This document shows, in pieces, positions 51,950-61,568 of a stretch of 64,000 nt of DNA; positions within the stretch are counted from its first letter, which is position 1; the number at the start of each line of letters is the position of its first letter. Under the pieces are notes generated by a model. It was not told the DNA's origin. It searched no databases and was given only the letters and a program-made list of their open reading frames with translations. The translations under genes and the position numbers were made by a program. The DNA is from Yoonia litorea (GTDB lineage: Bacteria > Pseudomonadota > Alphaproteobacteria > Rhodobacterales > Rhodobacteraceae): NCBI RefSeq assembly GCF_900114675.1, contig NZ_FOZM01000001.1, forward strand, positions 806,001 through 870,000, given 5' to 3'.

Positions 51950-53773
51950 ATGCGCCGCCTCGCCAAAACCGACAACAATCTCAATGATGCCCAAATCCAA
52001 GGCTGGGGGGTCATTCAAAAGGTCATTCCCTATCTCTGGCCAGAAGGTCAGCCATGGGTCAAACGCCGTGTGGTGATCGCGCTTCTGGTGCTGCTTCTCT
52101 CCAAGGTGATCGCGGTCACCACGCCGATTTTCTACAAGCAAGCCGTCGATGCGCTGGCCCCCGAGGGTGCCGCAGCCGCGACAATCCTGGGGTTAGGCGC
52201 TGTTGGTCTGACCTTGGCCTACGGGATGGCGCGCCTGATGACGGTTGGCTTTCAGCAATTGCGCGACGTGGTTTTCACCCGTGTGGGTCAGCGGGCCTTG
52301 CGGCAGCTCGCGCTTGAGACCTTTACCCATATCCATCGTTTGTCGCTGCGCTATCACATCACACGCAAAACCGGTGGTCTGTCGCGGATTATCGAACGCG
52401 GCGTGAAGGGCGTCGACTTTTTGTTGCGGTTCCTGCTTTTCAGCATGGGACCACTCGTTCTTGAGTTGCTGATGATCTCGGTGATCCTGTTTTTCCTCTT
52501 TGATGTCTGGTACCTGGCTGTCGTCGTTCTGACGATCGCGCTCTACGTCTGGTTCACGTTCAAGGTGACAGAGTGGCGTGTCCGCATCCGCAAAGAGATG
52601 AACGATCAGGATACGGACGCAAACCAGAAAGCCATCGACAGTCTGCTGAACTTTGAAACCGTCAAGTATTTTGGTGCCGAGCAGTGGGAGGCCGACCGCT
52701 ACGATGTGGCGATGTCGCAATATGAAAACGCGGCCATCCGGACCAATTATTCGCTCGCCTTCCTCAATTTCGGCCAGTCCTTGCTGATCACAGGTGGTCT
52801 GGTTGCGGTCATGGTCATGGCGGCTGTCGGGGTTCAGCGTGGCGACCTCACTGTGGGCGACTTCGTGATGGTCAACGCCTATATGATCCAGATCACCATG
52901 CCTCTGAACTTCTTGGGCACGGTCTATCGCGAAATCCGGCAGGCGCTGATCGACATGGGCGATATGTTCGATCTGCTGGGTCAGCCTGCGGAGGTGAAAG
53001 ACAAGCCTGATGCAAAACCGCTGAAGGTTGATGGTGGGCGGGTTACCCTCAAGAACGTCTCGTTCGGCTATGAGGCGGCACGCCCGATCCTGAAGGGGAT
53101 CGACCTTGATGTGGCACCCGGACAGACAGTGGCCATCGTCGGCTCCTCAGGGTCAGGCAAATCGACAATCGGCCGGCTGCTTTTCCGGTTCTACGACGTG
53201 GGTGAGGGGGCTTTGCTGATTGACGGTCAGGATGTCAGGGATGTCACCCAAGACAGCCTTCATGCCGAAATCGGCGTTGTGCCGCAGGACACTGTCCTTT
53301 TTAACGATACAGTGCGCTACAATATCGCCTATGGACGCCCGGGCGCATCCGAGGAAGAGATCATCAGTGCAGCCAAAGCGGCGAAAATTCACGATTTCAT
53401 CTCCGCTCTCCCCGAGGGCTACGACACGACCGTTGGTGAACGCGGGCTCAAGCTCTCAGGTGGTGAGAAGCAGCGTGTTGGCATTGCCAGAACGCTTTTG
53501 AAGAACCCGCCGATCTTGTTGTTGGATGAGGCAACCTCCGCGCTGGACACCGATACCGAGATGGAGATTCAGGCCGAGCTGAAAGCGATGGGCGAGGGGC
53601 GCACGGTGATCACAATCGCGCACCGTCTGTCGACGATTGCAGATGCAGACCGGATCGTGGTTCTTGAAAACGGCCATATCGTTGAGGAAGGCAAACACGA
53701 GGAGTTGCTCGAAGCCAATGGCCGCTACGCGCATCTTTGGAACCGCCAGCAATCAGAAGAAGAGCCTGCCTAG
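51950..53773 (+). CDS. Atm1-type ABC transporter (fused permease-ATPase)
   Basis: 607 residues. Six-helix exporter domain (about 40-330) with family-typical VIALLVLLLSKVIAVTTPIFYKQAVDAL. The ATPase domain has Walker A GSSGSGKST near 396, signature LSGGEKQRVGIARTLL near 500, and Walker B ILLLDEATSALD near 522. It is of the Atm1/ABCB7/HMT group, which exports glutathione-derived or sulfur compounds and protects against heavy metals. Works as a homodimer. Its TAG shares CTAG (53770-53773) with the convergent yetF-like gene. Confidence 0.92.
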   Translation: MRRLAKTDNNLNDAQIQGWGVIQKVIPYLWPEGQPWVKRRVVIALLVLLLSKVIAVTTPIFYKQAVDALAPEGAAAATILGLGAVGLTLAYGMARLMTVGFQQLRDVVFTRVGQRALRQLALETFTHIHRLSLRYHITRKTGGLSRIIERGVKGVDFLLRFLLFSMGPLVLELLMISVILFFLFDVWYLAVVVLTIALYVWFTFKVTEWRVRIRKEMNDQDTDANQKAIDSLLNFETVKYFGAEQWEADRYDVAMSQYENAAIRTNYSLAFLNFGQSLLITGGLVAVMVMAAVGVQRGDLTVGDFVMVNAYMIQITMPLNFLGTVYREIRQALIDMGDMFDLLGQPAEVKDKPDAKPLKVDGGRVTLKNVSFGYEAARPILKGIDLDVAPGQTVAIVGSSGSGKSTIGRLLFRFYDVGEGALLIDGQDVRDVTQDSLHAEIGVVPQDTVLFNDTVRYNIAYGRPGASEEEIISAAKAAKIHDFISALPEGYDTTVGERGLKLSGGEKQRVGIARTLLKNPPILLLDEATSALDTDTEMEIQAELKAMGEGRTVITIAHRLSTIADADRIVVLENGHIVEEGKHEELLEANGRYAHLWNRQQSEEEPA

Positions 53774-54294
53774 GAGTGTCTGGATACGTGGCTCAGCATT
53801 CGGTCATCGAAGTCTGTGTCTGACGCGCGATGCAGCACAGAGATATCGCCCGTTGCTTCCATCACCACGGCCACAACCTGATCGTAGTGCAGCACATTTG
53901 CCTCGCGCAATTTCGCGATCAGATCAGCCTCGCTGACATGAGCGGCGGACAGGTTGTCATGCAGGATTTGCGGACCGTCCATCAGCAACAGCGGCGTGTT
54001 GCTGATTGTTGACTGCACAGAATCATGTCGCGCGGCGAGCCGCGTCGCTATCCATTGCAAGGTGAAAAGCACAGCAATCGCCATCAGTGGCACAGACAGG
54101 GGTGTGGAATTCGCCATCGCGGCACCGGCCAGAACAGAGCCGATTGCGACTGTTACCGCGAAGTCATGCGGCGCCATTTTGGCAAAGCTGCGCAACCCCA
54201 TCAGTCTAACAGCGAAGATGATTGCGACATAGGCAAGGATGCCCCCAAAGGCCGCCTGCCAGAGCTCTGTCAGGTCATCTGGAAAAAACTGCAT
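53770..54294 (-). CDS. YetF-like (DUF421) membrane protein
   Basis: 174 residues: three hydrophobic segments (LAYVAIIFAVRLMGLRSFAKM start region, FAVTVAIGSVLAGAAM, LMAIAVLFTLQWIATRLA) and a soluble C-terminal domain with TPLLLMDGPQILHDNLSAAHVSEADL and QVVAVVMEATGDISVL, as in the DUF421 family. Members are linked to envelope stress and germination in Bacillus, but the biochemical role is not known. AAAGGCG precedes ATG 54294. Stop shared in CTAG with the ABC transporter gene. Confidence 0.88.
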   Translation of the reverse strand: MQFFPDDLTELWQAAFGGILAYVAIIFAVRLMGLRSFAKMAPHDFAVTVAIGSVLAGAAMANSTPLSVPLMAIAVLFTLQWIATRLAARHDSVQSTISNTPLLLMDGPQILHDNLSAAHVSEADLIAKLREANVLHYDQVVAVVMEATGDISVLHRASDTDFDDRMLSHVSRHS

Positions 54295-54377
54295 CGCCGC
54301 GCCTTTCTTGTTGGATCACTCTATCTCAACATGGGGCGGCTGGTTGAAAGTCGAGAACCGGGGCTTGTGGGCGGCGC

Positions 54378-57300
54378 TTACTCGGCCGCCTGCACGCCCG
54401 GCTTAAAGACCAGCGGTTTTGATGCAGCGTCATCGTCTTCGTGCCAGATGAGCTCAGGTGCCTTGATCCGTTTGGCCTGCCTGCGCAGCGCCCAATCATG
54501 TGCCGCGCGGCTGCTGCGGCCCAAAGGCAGGCGCGCAATCCAATGCGCGTAAGTAACGATCCAGACCCTGACCGCCAGCATCGAGGGCGTAAAGACGAGC
54601 GTCAGCATCGTTGCGATCCCGAGGCCGAAGACAACGGCAGTTGCAAGCTGCTTCCACCAAAGGGCAGTCGGACTGTCGATGGAATAGCCGCCGTTCATGA
54701 AATCAAGGCTCAACCCGAACATCATCGGCGCAAGGCCTGCCATTGTCGTGATGGTCGTCAGCAAAACGGGGCGGATGCGGGCCTCGGCCGTTCTGATGAT
54801 CGCCTCGATCCTTGGCATGTAGCGGCTGTATTCCTGATAGGTGTCGATCAGAATGATGTTGTTGTTCACAACGATCCCTGCCAGCGCGACGATCCCGGTG
54901 CCGGTCATGATGATCGAGAATGGCTGGTCCATGACCAGCATGCCGACAAGGGTGCCTGCCGTGGACATGACGACGGCCATCAGAACAAGCACAGAATTGT
55001 AGATGCTGTTGAACTGCGCCAAGAGGATGATGAACATCAGACCCAGCGCGCCGGAGAATGCTACCTGCAGGAAGGCCGCCGATTCAGCCTGTTCTTCCTG
55101 ATCGCCTGTCCATTCCCATGCAATTGATGCAGGCAGGGGGTCTGTCTCCAGCCAGGTTGTCAGCGCTGCAATGCGTTCGTTCGGATTGACTGGGGTTTCA
55201 CTGACGTCTCCGACGGAAACGCGTGCGGCCAAGTCTTCAAATCTGGTTTCGCCCTCAAGGGTTTCGACGGCATAGCGGTCCATGCCGCTTGCCTCTTCGT
55301 CCGTGATGCGAACGACGGCGAGTGGCTGGCCGTCTGCTGTCAGTCTGGTCAGACCTGCGGCCACATCAGCCTTTACATCGAAAAAGCGGCGTTGATCGAC
55401 ACGGTCGATTTGCGCAAGTTTCGCGACGGGCGTGCGTGTGATGAAGTTAGAAAGTGGCACCAGCCCCTGATTGGTGCGCACTTTCAAGGTGTCCAATGTC
55501 GATAGGACGCGGTCCTCTTCTGGCAGGCGGACTCGGATTTCGATTTCCTCGTCGGATGTGTCGACCCGCATGGTATCAAGGAGAATGCCGCGCGTGACCA
55601 TTTGCACCATGCCGCCAACCGTGGCGACATCTGCGCCATACCGACCCGCCTTTTCGACATCGACGTTGATCTGCCAGTCGATCCCGGGCAGCGGCAGGCT
55701 GTCCTCGATGGTGATCAATCCCGGCGTTGTCTCGAACTGGTTGCGGACCCGCAGGGCGGCAGCGGTGAGGTCTTCCCAGTTGTCCCCGCGCAGTCGCAGG
55801 TGCACGGGTTTGCCCGACGCCGGCCCGCGTGATTGGGCGAGGATTTCCGTCTCTATGCCGGGGATCTGGCTGAGCGCGTCCTGCAGCTCCTGAAGAACAA
55901 TATCACCGTCGAGTTCTGCAATGCCTGCGCGGTCTTCCCATGGGATCGTTTCAAGCTGCACTTGTCCGATGCTGTCTGGCGGTGTGCCTGCACCGCTTGC
56001 GTCGGTATTCAAACCACCGTCACCGGCAAAAGAGAATGCCGTGATGACACCGGGATGGGCCAGAACCACGTCTTCGGCCTGTCTGACGAGCGCATCTTTT
56101 TCAGCCAGAGAAAGGTTGCCGCGCGCGCGGACAAAGACGATGGCCTGCTCGGGCTCGGATTCCACAAAGAATTCCGTGCCGTTGTTGTTGGCCCCGTAGT
56201 AGCCGAAGATGGAAATGACGGTGAAACCAACCGCGGCGACTGTCACCAATGGCATGATCGGATTACCGGTGATGAAAGCCATGACGTGTCCGAAAGCTGT
56301 CCGCCGGTAACCTGCCTTGATGGTTTTGGGCGCCCGCTCGATCTTTGCCGCACCCATTGTGATCGAGAGAATGAAAGCGCCAGCCAGAAACAGGGCCATG
56401 CCGGGCAAGCTGTCGGCCAAACCAGCGCTTTGGACGGCGTTTCCGCTCAGGTAGCCAGGATTGAGGGTCAGCATTGCGCCGGTGAAGACCACCATAATGG
56501 CCGGAAAAACCAGAAGGGCTCTGACGACCCATGGCAAACGTGCTTTCAGCCAGTCAGACGCCCCACCAAAGGCGCGGCTTAGCCGGCCGGTCACACCGCC
56601 CATGACAGGCAGGTAAATCAGTGCCACGACCAGCGATGCTGACAGCACAAAGATCAGTGTTACCGGCAGCATCCCCATGAACTGCCCCGGCACACCCGGC
56701 CAGAACAGCATAGGAAGGAAGGCGCATAGCGTCGTCGCTGTAGACGAGATGATCGGCCAGAACATGCGCTTGGCTGCTTCGACATAGGCATGCATCGGGC
56801 CTGTGCCCTCGCGGATGCGTTTGTCGGCGTATTCGACCACGACAATCGCCCCGTCGACGAGCATCCCCACGGCAAGAATCAGACCAAACATCACGATGTT
56901 AGAAATCGTGACTTCCATCACGGCCAGAAGCGCAAAGCACAAAAGAAACGAGGTCGGGATCGCGAAGCCAACCAACAAGGCGGGTCGCGTGCCCAGAGCT
57001 GCCAGAACGACGATCATGACCAATGCAATGGCTGTCAGCACGGACCCTTCCAACTGGCTGACCATTGAGGCCACGTTGCGCGACTGGTCGTTGGAGGTGC
57101 CAACCTCGATCGCCTGTTGCAATTCAGGCGACCAGCTGAGCCGCTCTTCTTCGACGATATCTTTGACCAGTGCGGTTGTGTCGATCAGGTTGAAGCCTTT
57201 GCGTTTGACCACCTGTAGCGCGACCGTGTTGACACCGTTAAAGCGGGCAGTGCCGATGCGGTCTTCGAATGTCAGGCGGATTTCGGCAAGATCGCCAAGG

Positions 57301-58058
57301 GTGATCACACGGTCGCCGTTGGTCTTGACCGGCAGATTATAGATGTCTTGCGGTTCGTCGAATGACGACGGAATCTTGACAGCGAAACTGCCCTGATCGG
57401 TTTCGATTTCACCCGCCGCAACAAGCAGGTTGTTGTTGGTCACGACCCCGATCAATTCGCCAGCCGTCACGTTGTAGGCTTCCAGCCTGAGGGGGTCGAT
57501 GATGACTTCGACCATTTCGTCACGCTGTCCGGCCAGACCGGCCTCCAACACGGCATCAAGACCTTCGATGCGCTCTTGCAGACGTTTGGCCACTTGCAGA
57601 AGCGTCCGTTCGGGCACTTGGCCTGTCAGGTTGACGATGACAATTGGAAATTCCGAGAAGTTGAATTCGTCGATCGTGTAGCTGTCTGCGCCGCTTGGAA
57701 ATCGCGCTTCGGCACGGTTCATGGCTGCGCGCACATCAGCGAGCACTTGGGTCTTGTTCCAGCCGAAGTCGAATTCCAATACGACAATGGCAAAGCCTTC
57801 GGCAGCGGTGGAGGACATCGTGTCGAGCCCGTCGAGGTCGGCAAGCTCTGCCTCCATCGGTTTCACCAGTAGCGATTCTGAATCCTCTGCCGATATGCCT
57901 GGGAAGGGGACCGAGACGAAGACGGCGGGGATCTCGATGTCAGGCTCGCCTTCTTTCGGCAGCCCGATGTAGGCCGATCCGCCTGCGATCAAAGACAGAA
58001 AGATAAAAGCAAGCACCATCCGCGCACGGGCGGCGGCCCAATCGACAATGCCTGTCAT
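54378..58058 (-). CDS. RND efflux transporter permease, unusually long
   Basis: 1226 residues, against about 1030-1050 for most AcrB-type pumps. RND signatures are present: two large periplasmic loops, the membrane stretch ALGTRPALLVGFAIPTSF, VGMLVDGAIVVVEY with the proton-relay Asp near residue 420, and the late GIVALAGIVVNNNIILIDTY. Between the two repeats (about 520-640) there are additional hydrophobic segments (VRALLVFPAIMVVFTGAML, LPGMALFLAGAFILSITMG) that lengthen the protein. It overlaps its adaptor gene by four bases. No outer-membrane TolC-type gene is adjacent. Substrate unknown. Confidence 0.92.
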   Translation of the reverse strand: MTGIVDWAAARARMVLAFIFLSLIAGGSAYIGLPKEGEPDIEIPAVFVSVPFPGISAEDSESLLVKPMEAELADLDGLDTMSSTAAEGFAIVVLEFDFGWNKTQVLADVRAAMNRAEARFPSGADSYTIDEFNFSEFPIVIVNLTGQVPERTLLQVAKRLQERIEGLDAVLEAGLAGQRDEMVEVIIDPLRLEAYNVTAGELIGVVTNNNLLVAAGEIETDQGSFAVKIPSSFDEPQDIYNLPVKTNGDRVITLGDLAEIRLTFEDRIGTARFNGVNTVALQVVKRKGFNLIDTTALVKDIVEEERLSWSPELQQAIEVGTSNDQSRNVASMVSQLEGSVLTAIALVMIVVLAALGTRPALLVGFAIPTSFLLCFALLAVMEVTISNIVMFGLILAVGMLVDGAIVVVEYADKRIREGTGPMHAYVEAAKRMFWPIISSTATTLCAFLPMLFWPGVPGQFMGMLPVTLIFVLSASLVVALIYLPVMGGVTGRLSRAFGGASDWLKARLPWVVRALLVFPAIMVVFTGAMLTLNPGYLSGNAVQSAGLADSLPGMALFLAGAFILSITMGAAKIERAPKTIKAGYRRTAFGHVMAFITGNPIMPLVTVAAVGFTVISIFGYYGANNNGTEFFVESEPEQAIVFVRARGNLSLAEKDALVRQAEDVVLAHPGVITAFSFAGDGGLNTDASGAGTPPDSIGQVQLETIPWEDRAGIAELDGDIVLQELQDALSQIPGIETEILAQSRGPASGKPVHLRLRGDNWEDLTAAALRVRNQFETTPGLITIEDSLPLPGIDWQINVDVEKAGRYGADVATVGGMVQMVTRGILLDTMRVDTSDEEIEIRVRLPEEDRVLSTLDTLKVRTNQGLVPLSNFITRTPVAKLAQIDRVDQRRFFDVKADVAAGLTRLTADGQPLAVVRITDEEASGMDRYAVETLEGETRFEDLAARVSVGDVSETPVNPNERIAALTTWLETDPLPASIAWEWTGDQEEQAESAAFLQVAFSGALGLMFIILLAQFNSIYNSVLVLMAVVMSTAGTLVGMLVMDQPFSIIMTGTGIVALAGIVVNNNIILIDTYQEYSRYMPRIEAIIRTAEARIRPVLLTTITTMAGLAPMMFGLSLDFMNGGYSIDSPTALWWKQLATAVVFGLGIATMLTLVFTPSMLAVRVWIVTYAHWIARLPLGRSSRAAHDWALRRQAKRIKAPELIWHEDDDAASKPLVFKPGVQAAE

Positions 58059-59287
58059 CCTTCGGCCTCCGCAAATGTGGGCCTGACCGGCACACCGTCG
58101 GTTACGAATTCCTGCCCGACCGTGATAATGGCCACCGGATCGGGCAAGTCAGTGACCCAGACACCCTGAGACGTGTCGCGCAGCAATGTGACGGACATAA
58201 ATTGCGCCACGTTGCCGTCTGCAACAATCCTGACGCCGAGTGTCCCTTCATCGTTGAGTGTGAGCGCTGAAGCAGGGATCAGATGCGCCGTGCGCCCTGC
58301 CGCTGCAATGAGAATTTCTGCCGTTTGCCCGTCACTGATCACAAGATCGCTGTTGGGAACAGTCACCTCGACCCGAAAGGTGCGGGTAAGCTCATCTGCA
58401 CTGCGAGACAGGAACGTGACCTGACCGCGCACCTCTTGCCCGCTGGCAAGGCGTGCACCCGCCATCGCACCGACTGAAACTTGCGCCACTTCGGTTTCGG
58501 GCACAAAGCCGACCAGCTTGATCTGGGACAGATCAATAATCGTACCACAAGGGGTGCCGGTCTGCATCAGGCTGCCCAATTCGGCTGTGTCCGTCTCAAG
58601 CAGGCCGGAAAACGGTGCCGTGATCGTCAGATTGTCAATTTCCCGTTCAGCAAAGGCAACGGCAGCAGAGGCTGATTCAATCCCTGCTTCTGCCGAGGCC
58701 ACGGCGGAACTTGCCCGTCTCAGCCCGGCGGTCGCAGCCTCCATCGCGGCTTGGGCGCTCACCAGACGGGTCTCTGAGGCAAAGCCATCCTGTGACAGTC
58801 TTTGTGCCGCGTTGAGATTGATTTCCGCCTCGCGCACCCGTGCTTCGGCTTCGATCACGCCGGCCTGCGCTTCGGGGACGCGACCCTGTGCTTCGGCCAG
58901 ACGCGCGCGCGCTTCGGCCAGCGATGCTTCACGAATACCCGGATCAAGCTGGCAGAGCGTGTCGCCTTCACTGACGGATGTGCCTTTCCGCAACGGATCC
59001 GAAATCACAAGACCAGAGGTCTGTGCCGCGACGGTCACTTGACGCGCCGCCTCGGTTTCGCCGCGCAGGATCACTGCGCTATCAATGGTTTGTGCTGTGG
59101 AGTTCATCGCGACAACCGCGACGGCATCACTGACGGGCACGACCTCAGGCTCGGAGATTTGCGCGTCAGTCATGTCAGCGGGTTGGGGGTTGCCTTGCGC
59201 AAAGCCCATGACCCGATCACGCTCGAACACCATAAGATAGAGTGCGGCCGAAACGAGAACGGCTGTCAGCAGGGGAATCAATCTCAT
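58055..59287 (-). CDS. RND efflux periplasmic adaptor (membrane fusion protein)
   Basis: 410 residues. N-terminal membrane anchor (MRLIPLLTAVLVSAALYLMVF), then the biotinyl-lipoyl-like half VTVAAQTSGLVISDPLRKGTSV, a long coiled-coil hairpin rich in Ala, Glu and Arg (about 145-230), the second lipoyl half ITAPFSGLLETDTAELGSL, and a beta-barrel. It links the pump to an outer-membrane channel. ATG 59287 has AAGGA seven bases upstream; the frame continues 65 codons further, which I treat as non-coding. It is the first gene of a two-gene operon divergent from the yfgM-like gene. Confidence 0.92.
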   Translation of the reverse strand: MRLIPLLTAVLVSAALYLMVFERDRVMGFAQGNPQPADMTDAQISEPEVVPVSDAVAVVAMNSTAQTIDSAVILRGETEAARQVTVAAQTSGLVISDPLRKGTSVSEGDTLCQLDPGIREASLAEARARLAEAQGRVPEAQAGVIEAEARVREAEINLNAAQRLSQDGFASETRLVSAQAAMEAATAGLRRASSAVASAEAGIESASAAVAFAEREIDNLTITAPFSGLLETDTAELGSLMQTGTPCGTIIDLSQIKLVGFVPETEVAQVSVGAMAGARLASGQEVRGQVTFLSRSADELTRTFRVEVTVPNSDLVISDGQTAEILIAAAGRTAHLIPASALTLNDEGTLGVRIVADGNVAQFMSVTLLRDTSQGVWVTDLPDPVAIITVGQEFVTDGVPVRPTFAEAEG

Positions 59288-59544
59288 GTTGTGATCCTTA
59301 AGGCGTGCCGATCCATCAGCATCAAAGAGGGTGTAACTTTGCAGCGCCTCCGAAAAAGAGTGTCGCTGCGCAATCTGAACTATTCGGTTTAGTTTACGCA
59401 GCGTTTTACCATCGGGCAAGCGAACAATTCTGCGCGAACCTGTGATCAAGACTGGCGGGAAGGCTGCTCTGCTCTTGTTCATCGCGTTGGCTTCACGATA
59501 TGTACGCGCAAGGACAATGATCCTGCACCTGAGGAGGACGACCG

Positions 59545-60201
59545 GTGAGCGAGACCGACAGCTTTATCAATGAAGTCAACGAAGAGGTTCGCCGCGAAAA
59601 GCTCTACGGCTATCTGCGTCGCTACGGTTGGATCGCCATTGCCGCAGTCTTGTTGCTTGTGGGCGGGGCCGCTTTTGTCGAATACCGCGCGGCGCAGGAA
59701 CGTGCAGCAGCGCAAGCCACAGGCGATGCGCTTTTGGCTGCGCTGGAGGTGAATGATCCAGCAGCGCGCGCAGATGCCATGGCAGGTATCAGCAGTGATG
59801 GATCATCAGCAGCTGTGACCCTTCTGTTGCAGGCCGCCACTTTGGAAGAGGCGGGCAACTACGATGCGGCTGCCGATGCCTTGAACAGACTTGCTGTCAA
59901 CGGTGAAGCCCCTGAGATGTACCGCGATCTGGCAGCGTTCAAAGCCGCCATGCTGCCAACTGATGATCTGGACGCGCGTAAGGCCGCGCTCGACACGCTT
60001 GCCGCCCCGGGCCGTCCGTTTAGCCTTTTGGCACGCGAACAGCGCGCTTATCTGGCGCTCGCCGAAGGAAATCAGGACGAGGCGATGGAGCTTTTGCGCC
60101 AGATTGTTGAAGATGCTGGTGCAACGCGCGGCTTGCGCGAGCGGGTTCAGAGCCTCATGGTAGCGCTGGGCGAACCACTGCCTGAACTTGTGAACCAGTA
60201 A
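59545..60201 (+). CDS. YfgM-like membrane protein with TPR-like domain
   Basis: 218 residues. A cytoplasmic N-terminus of about 25 residues (DSFINEVNEEVRREKLYGYL), one transmembrane helix (WIAIAAVLLLVGGAAFVEY), then a helical TPR-like periplasmic domain rich in Ala. In E. coli YfgM works with the SecYEG-associated chaperone PpiD. The order yfgM-bamB-der here is as in E. coli, which supports the assignment. GTG 59545 follows GGAGGA. Confidence 0.82.
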   Translation: MSETDSFINEVNEEVRREKLYGYLRRYGWIAIAAVLLLVGGAAFVEYRAAQERAAAQATGDALLAALEVNDPAARADAMAGISSDGSSAAVTLLLQAATLEEAGNYDAAADALNRLAVNGEAPEMYRDLAAFKAAMLPTDDLDARKAALDTLAAPGRPFSLLAREQRAYLALAEGNQDEAMELLRQIVEDAGATRGLRERVQSLMVALGEPLPELVNQ

Positions 60202-60221
60202 TCGGATAGGAAGTGCCCGCC

Positions 60222-61520
60222 GTGACCATCAAAAGCCTTCTTGCCGGAGTGTGCAGCCTGATGGTGCTGGCCGCCTGTGGTGACGATGACTTCATTCTGC
60301 CGGGCGAACGGTTCGATATCAGACCCCAAACAGCGACGCTGAACGAGGCGGTGGCGGTTTCGCTCCCTGCACAGCGGGTCAACAGCACATGGACCCACCG
60401 CAACGGATCACCTTCACACGCGATCACACACCCCGCACTGGGTGCGGACCTCACACCGGTTTTCGTGGCAAATGTCGGTGAGGGTGACAGTGACCGAGCG
60501 CGTATCACCGCCCATCCCGTTGTTGCTGGTGGATTGATCTTCACGCTTGATGCGCGGGCGCGCGTCACCGCCTTTGCGCAGGACGGCACACCCGTCTGGA
60601 CGCGCGATCTGACGCCACGCACCGACACTGACGATGACGCCTCTGGCGGCGGCCTGACGTTTGCTGACGGCACACTTTACGTCACAACCGGCTTTGGCGA
60701 GATCACCGCTCTTGATGCCGCCAGTGGTCAGACACGCTGGGTGCAGGATCTTGATGCGCCAGCCATGTCACCAGCAACTGTGCGGGGCAATCTTGTTTAT
60801 CTTGTTGCAAGAGACAGCACGGCCTGGGCGCTGGAGAGCAGCAATGGCCGGATCGCCTGGCAGCAGGCTGGCGCGCCTTCGGTGGCCAACTTCGGCGGCG
60901 GTGCAGCGCCTGCGACCCAAGGTGAATACGTTGTCTTTCCATTCCCGTCCGGCGAAGTGCAGGCCACATATCCGCTTGGCGGTATTCCGCGCTGGTCCGC
61001 ATTCGTTGCCGGTGAGCGGCTTGGCAGTGCTGCCGGTCTGATCACCGATATTGCGGGCGATCCGGTCATCTCCGGTAACCGCGTCTACATCGGCAATTTC
61101 GGCGGGCGGACGGTCGCGATTGATCTGCAAAGCGGAGAGCGTCTCTGGACTGCGGGTGAGGGGGCGATCAGCCCTGTCTGGCCGGTCGGAAATGCGGTCT
61201 ACCTGATCAATGATATCAACGAGCTTGTCCGGCTTGATGCACGCACCGGCGCGCCAATCTGGCGGACGGCCTTGCCGCGCTTCGAGGACCCTGAGGACAC
61301 ACGTCGTCAAAACAGGGTTTTCGGGCACTATGGGCCAGTGCTGGCTGGTGGCCGTCTGATCGTCACGTCGTCCGATGGTGTGATCCGGTCGTTCGATCCG
61401 GCATCTGGTGCGCTGGTTGCACAAACCGCGCTTCCGGGTGGCGCCGCGACCGGAGCGGTTGTGGCAAACCAGACGCTTTACGTTGTCAGCAAAGACGGGC
61501 AACTCCACGCTTTTCGTTGA
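60222..61520 (+). CDS. bamB: Outer membrane protein assembly factor BamB
   Basis: Lipoprotein of the BAM complex, an eight-bladed PQQ-type beta-propeller. 432 residues from GTG 60222: lipoprotein signal KSLLAGVCSLMVLAAC, then repeated blades such as GLTFADGTLYVTTGFGEITALDAASGQTRW and GNRVYIGNFGGRTVAIDLQSGERLW (each blade about 40-45 residues, given here split). GTG 60213 is also possible, but the ribosome binding site AGGAAG would then be too close. It lies between yfgM-like and der genes. TTGACA at 61517-61522, over its stop codon, could serve as a -35 for der. Confidence 0.9.
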   Translation: MTIKSLLAGVCSLMVLAACGDDDFILPGERFDIRPQTATLNEAVAVSLPAQRVNSTWTHRNGSPSHAITHPALGADLTPVFVANVGEGDSDRARITAHPVVAGGLIFTLDARARVTAFAQDGTPVWTRDLTPRTDTDDDASGGGLTFADGTLYVTTGFGEITALDAASGQTRWVQDLDAPAMSPATVRGNLVYLVARDSTAWALESSNGRIAWQQAGAPSVANFGGGAAPATQGEYVVFPFPSGEVQATYPLGGIPRWSAFVAGERLGSAAGLITDIAGDPVISGNRVYIGNFGGRTVAIDLQSGERLWTAGEGAISPVWPVGNAVYLINDINELVRLDARTGAPIWRTALPRFEDPEDTRRQNRVFGHYGPVLAGGRLIVTSSDGVIRSFDPASGALVAQTALPGGAATGAVVANQTLYVVSKDGQLHAFR

Positions 61521-61568
61521 CAACAAATTGGTGTATCGGCGCGGGTCTAACGCGTCAGGAGCCGGAAA

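Noticed and set aside
59288-59482. 65-codon extension of the RND adaptor gene
   Set aside because: ATG 59287 has a good ribosome site and begins with a membrane anchor as in relatives; the extension is not MFP-like.
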